From the NCBI RefSeq assembly GCF_918698095.1, contig NZ_CAKKLY010000016.1, positions 24,110 to 88,109 on the forward strand: a stretch of 64,000 bases of DNA, given 5' to 3'. Numbering within the stretch: the first letter of the stretch is position 1; each line of letters opens with the position of its first letter. Source of the stretch: Arthrobacter sp. Bi83. GTDB lineage: Bacteria > Actinomycetota > Actinomycetes > Actinomycetales > Micrococcaceae. Below, piece after piece: positions 16,056 to 25,051 of this stretch. The notes beneath the pieces were generated by a model. It ran no database searches. It saw nothing but the letters and a program-made list of their open reading frames with translations, and was not told the origin of the DNA. The translations under genes and the position numbers were made by a program.

Positions 16056-16976
16056 TCAGCCGCCCAGCACCACGTTGACCGGCGGTTCCCCGGCCAGCAT
16101 GAGGTCGATCTGCCGCTGCAGCAGCCGCCCCATCCGCGGGCGCATCGCGGAGCTCGCCCCTCCCACGTGCGGGGTGATGATGACGCCGGGAGTGCCCCAG
16201 AGCGGGTGGTCCCGGGGCAGAGGCTCGGGATCCGTGACGTCTAGGGCGGCACGGATCCGTCCGGACGCCGTGTGGCGGACCAGGGCTTCGGTGTCCGCCA
16301 CCGGGCCCCGGGCCACGTTCACCAGCAGCGCGCCGTCGGGCATTGCCGACAGGAAAGCGTCGTCAATGAGGTGCTTGGTGGCGTCGCCGAGCGGCACCCC
16401 CACAATTACAATGTCGTGTTCCGGCAGCAGCGCGGGCAGTTCCGCGATGCCATGGACGACGCCCGTCTCATCCGTCCGCTGCCGGCTGGCCACCCTCGTG
16501 ATGCTCGTTTCAAACGGGATGAGCCGCTGTTCGATCGCCTTGCCCACGCCGCCGTAGCCGACAATGAGGACGCGGCGGTCTGCCAGGCTTGCGGTGGGCC
16601 TGGTGTCCCACTCGCCCTCCTGCTGGTTCCGCATGATGCGCGGGAACTCCCGCTGGCTGGCCAGGACCATGGCCAGGGCCAGTTCCGCGGTGGACGTTTC
16701 GTGCACTCCGGCGGCATTGGCAAAGACCCGTCCGGCCGGAAGCGCCTCCGCCACACCGTCGAACCCGATCGACTGGCTCTGCACCAGCGCCGTCTCCACG
16801 CCGTCTAGATTCCGCAGGACCTGCGGGCCGCCCATGTACGGCGGCACCACGATGTCGATCTGGCGCTGCGGCGGCTCGCCCGCGAAGTCCCACTCAAACA
16901 CCGTGACGGCCGCGTTCGGCGTCAGGTACTCGCGAAGTGCCGCATCCGGCAGGCTCACAGTTATCTTCCGGGTCAT
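16056..16976 (-). CDS. D-isomer-specific 2-hydroxyacid dehydrogenase
   Basis: NAD(P)-dependent oxidoreductase of 306 residues. It has the Rossmann motif GYGGVGKAIEQ near residue 143, the catalytic Arg in NVARGPVAD near 222, a Glu in DVTDPEPLP and the catalytic His in ITPHVGG near 274. It reduces a 2-oxoacid to the D-2-hydroxyacid or the reverse. The short catalytic N-terminus resembles the glyoxylate/hydroxypyruvate reductase group, but that is a loose match. It is monocistronic, with an ATG at 16976, and no regulator is adjacent. Confidence 0.9.
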   Translation of the reverse strand: MTRKITVSLPDAALREYLTPNAAVTVFEWDFAGEPPQRQIDIVVPPYMGGPQVLRNLDGVETALVQSQSIGFDGVAEALPAGRVFANAAGVHETSTAELALAMVLASQREFPRIMRNQQEGEWDTRPTASLADRRVLIVGYGGVGKAIEQRLIPFETSITRVASRQRTDETGVVHGIAELPALLPEHDIVIVGVPLGDATKHLIDDAFLSAMPDGALLVNVARGPVADTEALVRHTASGRIRAALDVTDPEPLPRDHPLWGTPGVIITPHVGGASSAMRPRMGRLLQRQIDLMLAGEPPVNVVLGG

Positions 16977-17116
16977 GGGTCTCCAACAGCTCCGTCGGCT
17001 CGGGGCAGGTCGGTCACATGGGAGGGCGGCCTGCCGGGTGTTCTCTGTCGCCAGCCTAACGGAGCGGCCGGAGGCAACAGCTTTGCGGAGCCCCTGGGCG
17101 GGTGTACGTTGGCCGC

Positions 17117-17482
17117 ATGCTGAGCATCGGCTCCATCGTGATCCGCGTTGATGACCTCCCGCGCCAGATGGCCTTCTGGCAGGCAGCCTTGGGCTACGAA
17201 CCGCGAAGGGCGGCGGATGAGGATTTTGTGATCCTCCAGCCGCCGGACGGCGTGGGCACGTGCATCTCGCTGGACCGGGTCCCGTCGTCGGCCCGCATCC
17301 CGCCGCGGATCCACCTGGACCTGTACGCCGAGGACCAGGGCGGCGAAGTGCAGCGCCTCCTCGGTCTCGGAGCCACCCGTGTTGAGTGGAGCAAGCGGCC
17401 GGCGGACGCGGACTACGTGATCCTTGCCGATCCGGAAGGCAACCGGTTCTGCGTGGTGGACACCGCGGGCAGCGAGGATTAG
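17117..17482 (+). CDS. VOC (glyoxalase/bleomycin-resistance fold) family protein
   Basis: Single VOC domain of about 121 residues with two beta-alpha-beta-beta-beta halves. The halves are visible as SIVIRVDDLPRQMAFWQAALGY and RIHLDLYAEDQGGEVQRLL, with the closing DPEGNRFCVVD. Possible metal ligands are the His in RIHLDLY and a Glu near the end of each half. Such proteins isomerise, bind or cleave small metabolites; the function here is unknown. I prefer the ATG at 17117; a GTG at 17102 would add five residues. Confidence 0.82.
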   Translation: MLSIGSIVIRVDDLPRQMAFWQAALGYEPRRAADEDFVILQPPDGVGTCISLDRVPSSARIPPRIHLDLYAEDQGGEVQRLLGLGATRVEWSKRPADADYVILADPEGNRFCVVDTAGSED

Positions 17483-17647
17483 CGGATGCCCGCCGGCTGC
17501 GCGCCGTCGCCTTCCTCTCTTCGCGCGGGGCATAGATGTGATTCGGCTCAAGGTTTAGTCAAGATGTCCTAAATATGCCCTGATAAGCCTCCACCCGGCT
17601 GTACATTGATTCCAAGCTCTCCGTCTTTCCCCCCAGACCGGAGCGCC

Positions 17648-17697
17648 AGGGAGCCTCCGCGCTTGAGTCCACAGGATTCGCGCAGGGGCTCCCTTTC
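17648..17697 (+). terminator. Hairpin in the gap after the VOC gene
   Basis: AGGGAGCC (17648-17655) pairs with GGCTCCCT (17687-17694). An inner CGCG pairs with itself across the loop, and a short T-run follows. It is the only structure I can see in the 331-base stretch 17483-17813 between the VOC and SRPBCC genes; the rest holds no convincing frame or RNA gene. It is a candidate terminator only, since it lies 165 bases after the VOC stop. Confidence 0.4.
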
Positions 17698-17813
17698 ACT
17701 TACGGCCGGAGGACGGCTCTGGCCAGCTAACGGTTCAGGCCGATATGGTAAGCATGCTGACGAATTGTGTTCTTGTTCGTCGGTGCCTGTTCAAGTCGAC
17801 AAAAGGAGACACT

Positions 17814-18728
17814 GTGAGCACGAGGGTTGAAAAACGAATTCTGGTCAATGTGCCGGTCAGCACGGCCTACAACCAGTGGACCCAGTTCGAGGACTTTCCC
17901 CAGTTCATGGGCGGCGTGAAGAGCGTGACCCAGCTGAGTGACGACCGCCTTGAGTGGGTGGCCGAGATCGCCGGCGTCAAGCGGAAATGGGAAGCGGAAA
18001 TCCTCGAGCAGATCCCGGACCGCAAGGTCGCCTGGGCCGCCACCGAGGGTGCCACAAACGCCGGATCGGTCGAGTTCGAGGATGTGGGCGGCGGGCAGAC
18101 GTCCGTCCGGCTCTTCATTGACTACGAGCCCGAGGGCTTGGTGGAAAAGATCGGTGACAAGCTCAACGTGGTGGATCGCCAGGCCGAGTCCGATCTCCAG
18201 AAGTTCAAGGAGTTCATCGAAGACGAAGGGTATGCCAGCGGCGCCTGGCGGGGTTCCGTCAACGAAGGCGCCTCCGTCGGCACACCCGGCGTCGAACATG
18301 CTGCTATGTCGCGCGGCGACAGCGGCAAGGCCGGAGTATCCGGCAAGCTCGCCGCGGGGGTCGGCGTTGCCGCGGCGGCAGCGGCAGGAGCCGTCGCAGC
18401 CACCCGCAGCAGCGATTCGGACGCCACAGTGCGAGTCCCCGACCACACGGCTACCCCGGCGGTGACGCCGGTGTACACCGAGACAGTAGGCACCGCCGGG
18501 ACGCCTGAAGTGACCGGCACGGCTCCGGTAACCGGTGCGGACAGCTCGGCGCTGGCCGACGAGACGATCGCCCATCCCTTCGACCAGACCAACGGCCTCA
18601 TTGACGACGACGGCGATTCGGACGAAACAGCCGCCAGTGACACCCAGAGCGCTGCGGATCGCGACGAGACCGCTGACCGCGGCCCGGGCACCGTCCCGCC
18701 CATGGGTGGAAATCTCGGCCAGCATTAG
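17814..18728 (+). CDS. SRPBCC (START-like/cyclase-dehydrase) family protein with long acidic tail
   Basis: The first ~150 of 304 residues form a helix-grip SRPBCC domain (VEKRILVNVPVSTAYNQWTQ, FEDFPQFMGGV, GSVEFEDVGGGQTSVRLFI), related to the polyketide cyclase/dehydrase group that binds hydrophobic ligands. After it comes an Ala/Gly-rich hydrophobic stretch (about residues 177-200), then a Thr/Asp/Ala-rich low-complexity acidic tail to the end. This suggests a tethered or disordered extension. The GTG at 17814 has AAAAGGAG eight bases upstream and starts at the domain edge; the frame is open before it. A strong terminator follows. Similar proteins are often stress-associated in actinobacteria, but no specific role is known. 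Confidence 0.85.
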   Translation: MSTRVEKRILVNVPVSTAYNQWTQFEDFPQFMGGVKSVTQLSDDRLEWVAEIAGVKRKWEAEILEQIPDRKVAWAATEGATNAGSVEFEDVGGGQTSVRLFIDYEPEGLVEKIGDKLNVVDRQAESDLQKFKEFIEDEGYASGAWRGSVNEGASVGTPGVEHAAMSRGDSGKAGVSGKLAAGVGVAAAAAAGAVAATRSSDSDATVRVPDHTATPAVTPVYTETVGTAGTPEVTGTAPVTGADSSALADETIAHPFDQTNGLIDDDGDSDETAASDTQSAADRDETADRGPGTVPPMGGNLGQH

Positions 18729-18783
18729 GGGCAGCACGGCCGGCTGAATTCCACAGCCTGTTCCCCAAACGAACGCACTGGAG

Positions 18784-18815
18784 CGACGGCGGGACCTCCC
18801 GCCGTCGTTCTTTTT
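18784..18815 (+). terminator. Intrinsic terminator after the SRPBCC gene
   Basis: CGACGGCGGGA (18784-18794) pairs perfectly with TCCCGCCGTCG (18797-18807), and TTCTTTTT follows at once. This is one of the few classic stem plus T-tract terminators in this GC-rich window. It closes the SRPBCC transcript. Confidence 0.9.
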
Positions 18816-18935
18816 GCTTTCGACGTCAGGTGGCCGAGAAAGAAAAGTTGAACGATAAATTTTTAGGATTGACCTACACGACAAGCGGTGGCAACGTGGG
18901 ACACATCTCGCACCCTCCTCTCGTCGGGGGTATTT

Positions 18936-19358
18936 ATGCACACCCTCTTCAGACAGTTGGCGTCCGCCGCGGGCGGACACCAGCGAAAACGTCTGCAGCC
19001 CGCCACGGTGATGGCAGTCCTCGCACTCGTTGTGTTCCTGGGGGCGTCCACTCAGGGCCTGGCCCGAAACTCTGCATTCAATAACCACCACGGCGCCGCC
19101 ACCATCTCGGGACTGGCGCCGAGCCCGGCAGTTCATGGTTACCCGCCGGTCGCGTATTTCTTTGACGCGTCCAGTGAGCCGCTGCAAGCGCGCAGCACTG
19201 ACGGCATGCAAGGCGACGACGCCTGGCTGCGGGACTCTGCCCTGCAGATCGCGGCAACTCCCGCTGCCACTGTCATCAGCTGCTCGCCGTCGCCTTTGCC
19301 ACAACGGAAAGAGACCCGGCAGGACCGCAGCCGGCCCCCTCCGGAGCTCCACGCCTGA
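18936..19358 (+). CDS. Hypothetical exported protein
   Basis: About 140 residues. A basic start (HTLFRQLASAAGGHQRKRL) is followed by a hydrophobic helix (ATVMAVLALVVFLGASTQG, about residues 22-40), so it has a signal peptide or membrane anchor. The mature part is short, Pro/Ala-rich and without known motifs. I chose the ATG at 18936, behind GGGGGT, since upstream codons (from GTG 18888) are not signal-like. It is the last gene before the glycan locus, and the regulatory repeats of that locus begin 28 bases after its stop. Function unknown; the call that it is coding rests on the clean signal-like segment. Confidence 0.55.
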   Translation: MHTLFRQLASAAGGHQRKRLQPATVMAVLALVVFLGASTQGLARNSAFNNHHGAATISGLAPSPAVHGYPPVAYFFDASSEPLQARSTDGMQGDDAWLRDSALQIAATPAATVISCSPSPLPQRKETRQDRSRPPPELHA

Positions 19359-19385
19359 CTGGTTGGTTTCCCAAGGGTGCGTCGT

Positions 19386-19428
19386 ACTTTCTTGTGGCTG
19401 CTCTGTATTACTTTCTTGGGGCAGCTCT
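19386..19428 (+). promoter_or_regulatory. Pair of 19-bp direct repeats upstream of the glycan locus
   Basis: Bases 19386-19404 (ACTTTCTTGTGGCTGCTCT) and 19410-19428 differ at only two positions and repeat every 24 bases. They lie about 180 bases before the first glycosyltransferase gene in non-coding DNA. Same-face or near-same-face direct repeats are typical binding sites for response regulators or other tandem-binding activators. A TTGACC hexamer follows at 19436-19441, but I could not pair it with a well-spaced -10. Confidence 0.65.
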
Positions 19429-19556
19429 AACGACGTTGACCGGCAGCCTACGCGGGCATCAGTACATTTAGGGCAAATTATGAGAGTTGTCTAATAATTT
19501 TTATCGCTGGTCGCGCCTTTCTTAAGGGCTGGCTAGACCAAAGTAATCGTCACCGA

Positions 19557-19602
19557 GAATTCGGTTGGCTGTGGGGGGCGAATTCAGTAGGCCGTGGGGG
19601 CC
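19557..19602 (+). repeat. Tandem 23-bp repeats abutting the first glycosyltransferase start
   Basis: Bases 19557-19579 and 19580-19602 are head-to-tail copies with 19 of 23 positions identical. Each starts with GAATTC and ends in a GTGGGGG run. The second copy ends two bases before the TTG start at 19605, so its G-run could act as the ribosome site. The duplication therefore covers the translation initiation region and may be a regulatory RNA or protein target. Confidence 0.75.
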
Positions 19603-19604
19603 CA

Positions 19605-20816
19605 TTGAAAAAGTTAAGAGTTGCGCTCTATTCCCATGATTCGCTTGGCTTGGGACACGTCCGCCGCAATCTGGCGCTGGCGCACGCCCTAAGCAATCAG
19701 CTTCCCGGCCTCACCGGCCGGCCAGTAACCGGCGTCCTCATTTCCGGGACGGCCCTTGCACCAGGCTTCCAGGTTCCGGCGGGCTGGGACTGGGTTATTC
19801 TGCCGGGCGTCGAGAAGGGTCCTGACGGCTACCATCCGCGAAACCTGGCGGTCCCCATGCAGGACCTTGTATCCCTGCGGGCCGCCCTGCTGGAAGCAGT
19901 ACTGGGAGGTTTCCGCCCCGACCTGATCGTGGTTGACCGCCATCCCACTGGCATTCACCGCGAACTGGAGGCTGCGCTGCGCCGTGCCCGTGCCCTGACT
20001 CCGGCGCAGGTTGTGCTGGGACTTCGCGAGGTGCTGGATTCCCCGGAGACTGCCCTCGCAGAATGGGACAGTGCCGGCGGCGCACAGCTCGTCAAAGACC
20101 TTTTTGACGCAGTCTGGATTTACGGCGACCCCGCAGTCCATGACCCACTTGCCGCCGGCGAGATTCCCGAGTCCCTCCGGAGCATGATCCGATACACGGG
20201 CTACCTGGCGACCGGCAGGCCGCCCGGATCCGGGAAAATCTGCATGTCTGGCCCCTATTTCCTGACAACGGTCGGAGGCGGTGCCGATGGTCACGCCTTG
20301 GCGAGCATCGCCGCCGCCGCCGCGCTCCCAGCCGGAATCGGACACCTCATCGTTGCGGGTCCGCAGATGCCGGGGCCTGAGCTGGCCGACCTGCGGCGGC
20401 ACGCCACGCCCGGCGTCCGGGTGGTCGAAGCCCTGGACGACATGGTCCTGCACATGCGGAATGCTCAGGCGGTTGTTTCCATGGGCGGATACAACACGGT
20501 GTGCGAGCTCCTGAGCACCAGCGTGCCTGCGCTGATCGTCCCCCGGAACCACTCCCGCTCCGAGCAGCAGATCAGGGCCGCCTCCCTGGCCCGGGCCGGC
20601 TATCTGGACCGCCACGACATGGGCACGCTGACGCCTGCAATCCTGGCGGCCTGGCTGGCACAAAGCCTCGGCACCAAGGTGGACCGGCGGCTGGCGCACC
20701 TCAACGGGCTCGCCCGTGTGCCTCAGCTGGCAGCCGCCCTCCTGCAGCCGGTCCTCCAGCCGGCCGGCTCGCGGGCGGAGACCATCAGGGAAGGGGCGGC
20801 ACGTGCTGCAGTCTGA
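19605..20816 (+). CDS. Glycosyltransferase, MurG/GT28-like fold
   Basis: GT-B enzyme of 403 residues without membrane helices. The N-terminal SHDSLGLGHVRRNLALAHAL is the glycine-rich acceptor-side loop seen in MurG/UGT-type enzymes. The C-terminal SMGGYNTVCELLSTSVPALIVPR with a following Ser-Glu-Gln-Gln is the nucleotide-sugar site of the same group (as in the GGxNTxxE of GT28). It transfers a sugar from a UDP- or other NDP-donor to an unknown acceptor on the cytosolic face. The TTG at 19605 begins directly with the basic KKLRVALYSH strand. It is the first gene of a seven-gene coupled operon; the next gene starts 13 bases before its stop. Confidence 0.85.
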   Translation: MKKLRVALYSHDSLGLGHVRRNLALAHALSNQLPGLTGRPVTGVLISGTALAPGFQVPAGWDWVILPGVEKGPDGYHPRNLAVPMQDLVSLRAALLEAVLGGFRPDLIVVDRHPTGIHRELEAALRRARALTPAQVVLGLREVLDSPETALAEWDSAGGAQLVKDLFDAVWIYGDPAVHDPLAAGEIPESLRSMIRYTGYLATGRPPGSGKICMSGPYFLTTVGGGADGHALASIAAAAALPAGIGHLIVAGPQMPGPELADLRRHATPGVRVVEALDDMVLHMRNAQAVVSMGGYNTVCELLSTSVPALIVPRNHSRSEQQIRAASLARAGYLDRHDMGTLTPAILAAWLAQSLGTKVDRRLAHLNGLARVPQLAAALLQPVLQPAGSRAETIREGAARAAV

Positions 20817-22023
20817 ACCGGCCATCGCCTACGTGCTGAAAATGTATCCGCGATTCTCCGAGACCTTCATCGTTTCCGAAATCCTCGCCCGGGAGGCAGC
20901 CGGGGACCGGATCGAAATCTTCTCACTTCTCCAGCCCAACGACCCCCGCTTCCATCCCGAGCTTGCCCGGGTCAAGGCTCCGGTCACCTACATTGACCGG
21001 CCGCTCAAGGCGTCCGAGCTATGGGAGAACTTCAGGGCCGCGGATACAGCCGGCCTGTCCGCAGCCCTTTCGCGCAACCTGGGCCAACTGACCGCGGCCG
21101 AATGCACCGAAGCTGCGCAGGCGATCAACCTCGCAACTGCCCTTTCGCAGCGGAACATCAGGCATCTTCACGTCCATTTTGCCAACGCGGCCACCAGCGT
21201 TGCGCGACTCGCCGCGGCCCTCGTCGGTCTTCCGTTCTCGTTCACGGCCCACGCAGTCGACATCTTCCATGAGTCAGTCCAGGCCGACGAACTGCGGGTG
21301 AAGCTGGAAGAGGCCCATCACGCCGTGACCATCAGCCAGTACAACTTCCGTTACCTCCGCCGCCTGTTTCCCGCTGCCACCTCCCGCCTCCATCTGGTGC
21401 GCAACGGCCTGGAACTGAATCGTTTCCCCTACCGGGAGCCACGCCCCATCGGTACTACCTTGCGCGTGGCCGCCGTCGGCCGGTTGGTGGAAAAGAAAGG
21501 TTTCCAGCACCTGTTGCCTGCCGCCGCAGAGCTCGTGGGCCAGGGCTTTCACCTCGACGTGCAGATCGCGGGCGCCGGCGAGCTTACCGAGGAACTGCAG
21601 AACACCATTGAACGACTCAGGCTCGGCAACCACGTCAGGCTGATCGGACCGCAGACCCAGGACGAGGTCCTCGAACTGCTTGACTCCTCCGACGTTTTCG
21701 TGGCCCCGTGCGTCATCGGCGCGGACGGCAACGCCGACGGCATGCCTACTGTCTTGCTGGAGGCGATGGCAACTGGCGTGCCCTGCATCAGCACCTCGGT
21801 CACAGGCATCCCCGAAGCGATCCATGATGGCCAAACCGGGATTCTGGCAATTCCCGGAAGCCCGCACGCCCTGGCCCGGGCAATCCGCCGGATCAGCGCG
21901 CCCGGAACGGACCGGCTTGCCCTGTCCCGAAACGCCCGCGCCCTGATCGAACAGGATTACGACGTCCGCCGGCAGGTGGAGCTGCTCCGGTCCCTGGCCC
22001 TTTCGGAAAGGAAGGTGGCATGA
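20803..22023 (+). CDS. Glycosyltransferase family 4 protein
   Basis: GT-B enzyme of 406 residues resembling exopolysaccharide GT4 enzymes of the WcaL/AmsK type. It opens with YVLKMYPRFSETFI, the usual start of this group, has FTAHAVDIF near residue 145, GRLVEKKGFQHLL near 225, and the retaining-GT signature DGMPTVLLEAMATGVP near 310 with its EX7E. The GTG at 20803 has GGGAAGGGG upstream and overlaps the previous gene; the longer open frame lacks family similarity. Such enzymes add hexoses to growing polysaccharide or glycolipid chains. The stop overlaps the third transferase gene. Confidence 0.9.
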   Translation: MLQSEPAIAYVLKMYPRFSETFIVSEILAREAAGDRIEIFSLLQPNDPRFHPELARVKAPVTYIDRPLKASELWENFRAADTAGLSAALSRNLGQLTAAECTEAAQAINLATALSQRNIRHLHVHFANAATSVARLAAALVGLPFSFTAHAVDIFHESVQADELRVKLEEAHHAVTISQYNFRYLRRLFPAATSRLHLVRNGLELNRFPYREPRPIGTTLRVAAVGRLVEKKGFQHLLPAAAELVGQGFHLDVQIAGAGELTEELQNTIERLRLGNHVRLIGPQTQDEVLELLDSSDVFVAPCVIGADGNADGMPTVLLEAMATGVPCISTSVTGIPEAIHDGQTGILAIPGSPHALARAIRRISAPGTDRLALSRNARALIEQDYDVRRQVELLRSLALSERKVA

Positions 22024-23192
22024 TGCACGTGGCCTACCTCTGCGCCGACCGCGGAGTCCCCGTCTTTGGCACCAAAGGCTCCTCCGTTCACGTGCAGGAG
22101 ATCATCAGGGCCTGGCGCAATGCAGGGGACGACGTCACCCTCTACTGCACCCGCCGCGGAGAGGACCGCCCGGCGGACCTTGCCGATCTCGACGTCGTCG
22201 AAAACCAGCCGCTCCGGGGGCCCGGCATACACCCGGAGCGTGCTCTCCAGGATGCGGCGCTGGATCTCGCAGACACAGTCCTGAGTGACGGCTGCGACTT
22301 GTTCTACGAGAGATACTCGCTGTTCAGCCCGGCCCTGTCCCTTGTTTCCCAGGCCCTTGGCATTCCGGCCGTCCTCGAAGTCAATGCACCCCTCATTGAA
22401 GAGCAGCGGCGGTACCGCCAGCTGCTGGACGCGGAAACGGCCGAAGCAATCCTGCGCCACAATGCGGGTGCGGCGCAGGTGGTTTCCTGCGTCTCAGAAC
22501 CTGTGGTCCGCTGGGTCCGCGGCCGGGTGCCCGCGGCGAGGACCGTGCTGGCTCCGAACGGCGTCAACGTTGAACGCATCACTCCCCGGCGCCCCGGACG
22601 GCGGCATTCCGGTCATCTCACCGTGGCCTTCGTGGGGACGCTGAAGCCCTGGCACGGCGTCCCGGACCTGCTCCACGCCGTCGCAATCGCCAACACCCGC
22701 TCCGCCGACCCGGACCGCTGGACCGTGCGGATGATCGGAGACGGGCCGGAGCGGGACAACCTTGAACGCCTTGCAGCCACGCTCGGGGTGGAGACGGAAT
22801 TTACCGGGGCAGTTCCCCCGGGGACCGTGCCCCGCCTGCTTCATGAATGCGACGCCGCCATGGCCCCGTACCCTCCCGAGGACGCCGGCCGGGAAGACTA
22901 CTTCTCACCGCTGAAGATCTACGAGTACATGGCGGCGGCTATGCCGATCATCGCAACGTCCGTCGGCCAGATCCCGTCCATCCTGGAGCACGGCCGCACC
23001 GGGTTGCTGGTTCCGGGCGCCGATACCTCCGGGCTCGCCTCCGCGCTGACGCGGCTGGCGGCTGAGCCGGTGCTGCGCGCAAGCCTGGGGCGCCAGGCCC
23101 GGACCGACGCCGAGCGCCGCTTCAGCTGGAACCACGTGCTTTCGACCATCACCGAAGCCTTGACGGCCGAACCAAAGGCGGCATTGCGATGA
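22020..23192 (+). CDS. Glycosyltransferase family 4 protein
   Basis: Third transferase, 390 residues, GT-B fold. GTKGSSVHVQEIIRAW near residue 19 is the acceptor/phosphate loop. VAFVGTLKPWHGVPDLL near 205 and YEYMAAAMPIIATSVGQIPSILEHGRTGLLV near 305-335 form the donor site, with the first conserved Glu of EX7E shifted to the KIYEYM segment. It starts in ATGA overlap with the previous stop and is itself overlapped by the exporter gene. With two preceding transferases and a UDP-glucose dehydrogenase in the same operon, it probably builds one arm of a glucuronate-containing glycan. Donor and acceptor are not known. Confidence 0.9.
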   Translation: MMHVAYLCADRGVPVFGTKGSSVHVQEIIRAWRNAGDDVTLYCTRRGEDRPADLADLDVVENQPLRGPGIHPERALQDAALDLADTVLSDGCDLFYERYSLFSPALSLVSQALGIPAVLEVNAPLIEEQRRYRQLLDAETAEAILRHNAGAAQVVSCVSEPVVRWVRGRVPAARTVLAPNGVNVERITPRRPGRRHSGHLTVAFVGTLKPWHGVPDLLHAVAIANTRSADPDRWTVRMIGDGPERDNLERLAATLGVETEFTGAVPPGTVPRLLHECDAAMAPYPPEDAGREDYFSPLKIYEYMAAAMPIIATSVGQIPSILEHGRTGLLVPGADTSGLASALTRLAAEPVLRASLGRQARTDAERRFSWNHVLSTITEALTAEPKAALR

Positions 23193-25051
23193 GCACAACT
23201 GCCCGACATGCGGGCGGCCGCGGGGCGCCGGGCCGCGAGCCCAAGCCGGAGTCCGGACTCCGGCGGACGCTCCGCTGCGTGCGCCCGCATCTCAAGGGAC
23301 ACCGGCTCCTGATGGCCGGCGGTTTCGTGGCCCTTGCGGCCGATGTCCTCTTCCGGCTGCTGGAGCCCTGGCCCGTAAAACTCGTGGTTGACGCCGTGTC
23401 GCGGTCACTCGGCGCCACGCTGCGCAAACCCGGACCCTCAATGGACGCAAGCCTGGAAACCCTCCTATTGTGCGGCGGAGCAATTGTGGTCATCAGCGTG
23501 GTGCGGGCCATCGCCAACTACTGGTCCGCGATCGCCTTCGCCCTGATTGGATCCAGGATCGCTGCCGACCTTCGCGCGCGGACCTTCCGCCATGTGCAGA
23601 GCCTCTCCATGAGGCACCACACCCGCGCCTCCTCCGGAGACACAGTCCAGCGCCTGGTGGGCGACGTCTCCCGGCTGCAGGAAGTGGCCGTTACCGCAGG
23701 GCTGCCGCTGCTGGGCAACATGGTCACTCTGGTGGCCATGACGGGCATCATGGTGTGGCTTGATCCGCTGCTCGCACTCGTCGTGTTCTTTGCCGGCGGC
23801 GCGTTCGTGCTGCTGTCACACAGAAGTTCGCCATCAATAACGGTGGCCGCCCGCAGGTCCCGCAAAGGTGAGGGCGCCCTGGCAACCACCGCTGCCCAGA
23901 CCCTGAATGCCATGCGTGAAGTCCAGGCCTACGGCCTTGAGGACACCATCAGCGACGACTTCCGGTCCAGCAACAAGCAGACCCTGGGAACGGGAGTGGT
24001 GGCCCTGCGGCTGGCCGCGGCACTTGAACGCCGCACGGACGTACTGATTGGCGTGGCCACGGCGATCGTCCTGGCCGGGGGCGGCATGCGCGTGCTGGAC
24101 CACTCGATCACACCAGGAGACCTGGTGGTCTTCCTGACCTATCTGAAGACCGGGATGAAACCCCTCAAGGACCTGGCCAAGCAAACCAGCCGGATCGCCC
24201 GCGCCACGGCGTCTGGGGAACGGGTGGCAGATCTCCTGGAGGCGCAGACCGATCTCCCCGAGGCCGCCGACGCCTGCGTGCTTTCGAGCGCCCATCCCGA
24301 CATTGTGTTCGACGACGTGACCGCCGGCCACGGCGAGGGAACCACCGTGCTGCACGGAATAAACCTCAGCGTCCCGGCCGGCGAACACCTGGCCATCCTC
24401 GGCCCCTCCGGCGCCGGCAAATCAACCCTGGCCAGCCTCATCCTGCGAATGATCGACCCAACGTCGGGGGCAGTGCTGGTCGGCGGCAGCGACCTCAGGG
24501 AGTTGAAGATCGCGTCCGTGCGCTCGCACGTTTCAATCCTGCTCCAGGATTCCGTTCTCTTTGGCACCACGGTCCGGGACAACATCAGGTTTGGCCGCCT
24601 GGATGCCACGGACGAGGAAATCGAGAACGCCGCCGCCCTGGCCCAGGCAGACGCCTTCATCCGTTCCCTGCCTGAGGGCTACGACACCGTCTTGGGTGAA
24701 GCGGCAAAGGATCTCTCGGGAGGCCAGCGCCAACGAATCGCCATCGCCCGGGCCATCCTCCGGCAGGCACCCATTGTGATACTCGACGAAGCGACTGCAG
24801 GCCTGGATCCTGCCTCACGCGAGTCGGTTCTGGAGGCCCTGGCTGCCCTCACCCGGGACCGCACCTCGATTACGATCACCCACGATGAGCATTCCGCCCG
24901 CTCCTGCGACCGCGTCATCTGGCTCGAGGACGGCCGCATCGTCGAGGAGGGACGGCCGGATGAACTTCTGCAGGATCCGGAGACGCGTTTCGCACGCTGG
25001 ATGGGCGATCAGGACCCGGGGCGGCCGCTTGAAAGGCTGGAAGTGCCATGA
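23189..25051 (+). CDS. ABC exporter (fused membrane and ATPase domains)
   Basis: A 620-residue half-transporter that should work as a homodimer. A Gly/Arg-rich N-terminus of about 25 residues precedes six helices (residues ~45-330). The ATPase domain then has GPSGAGKSTL, LLQDSVLFGTTV (Q-loop), DLSGGQRQRIAIARAI and VILDEATAGLD, all canonical, and a His in ITHDEHSARSC. It most resembles lipid-linked or polysaccharide/peptide exporters. Placed between glycosyltransferase and kinase genes with four-base overlaps on both sides, it most likely moves the glycosylated product of this locus across the membrane. It is not closely related to the heterodimeric exporter at 11.5-15.4 kb. Confidence 0.92.
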   Translation: MSTTARHAGGRGAPGREPKPESGLRRTLRCVRPHLKGHRLLMAGGFVALAADVLFRLLEPWPVKLVVDAVSRSLGATLRKPGPSMDASLETLLLCGGAIVVISVVRAIANYWSAIAFALIGSRIAADLRARTFRHVQSLSMRHHTRASSGDTVQRLVGDVSRLQEVAVTAGLPLLGNMVTLVAMTGIMVWLDPLLALVVFFAGGAFVLLSHRSSPSITVAARRSRKGEGALATTAAQTLNAMREVQAYGLEDTISDDFRSSNKQTLGTGVVALRLAAALERRTDVLIGVATAIVLAGGGMRVLDHSITPGDLVVFLTYLKTGMKPLKDLAKQTSRIARATASGERVADLLEAQTDLPEAADACVLSSAHPDIVFDDVTAGHGEGTTVLHGINLSVPAGEHLAILGPSGAGKSTLASLILRMIDPTSGAVLVGGSDLRELKIASVRSHVSILLQDSVLFGTTVRDNIRFGRLDATDEEIENAAALAQADAFIRSLPEGYDTVLGEAAKDLSGGQRQRIAIARAILRQAPIVILDEATAGLDPASRESVLEALAALTRDRTSITITHDEHSARSCDRVIWLEDGRIVEEGRPDELLQDPETRFARWMGDQDPGRPLERLEVP

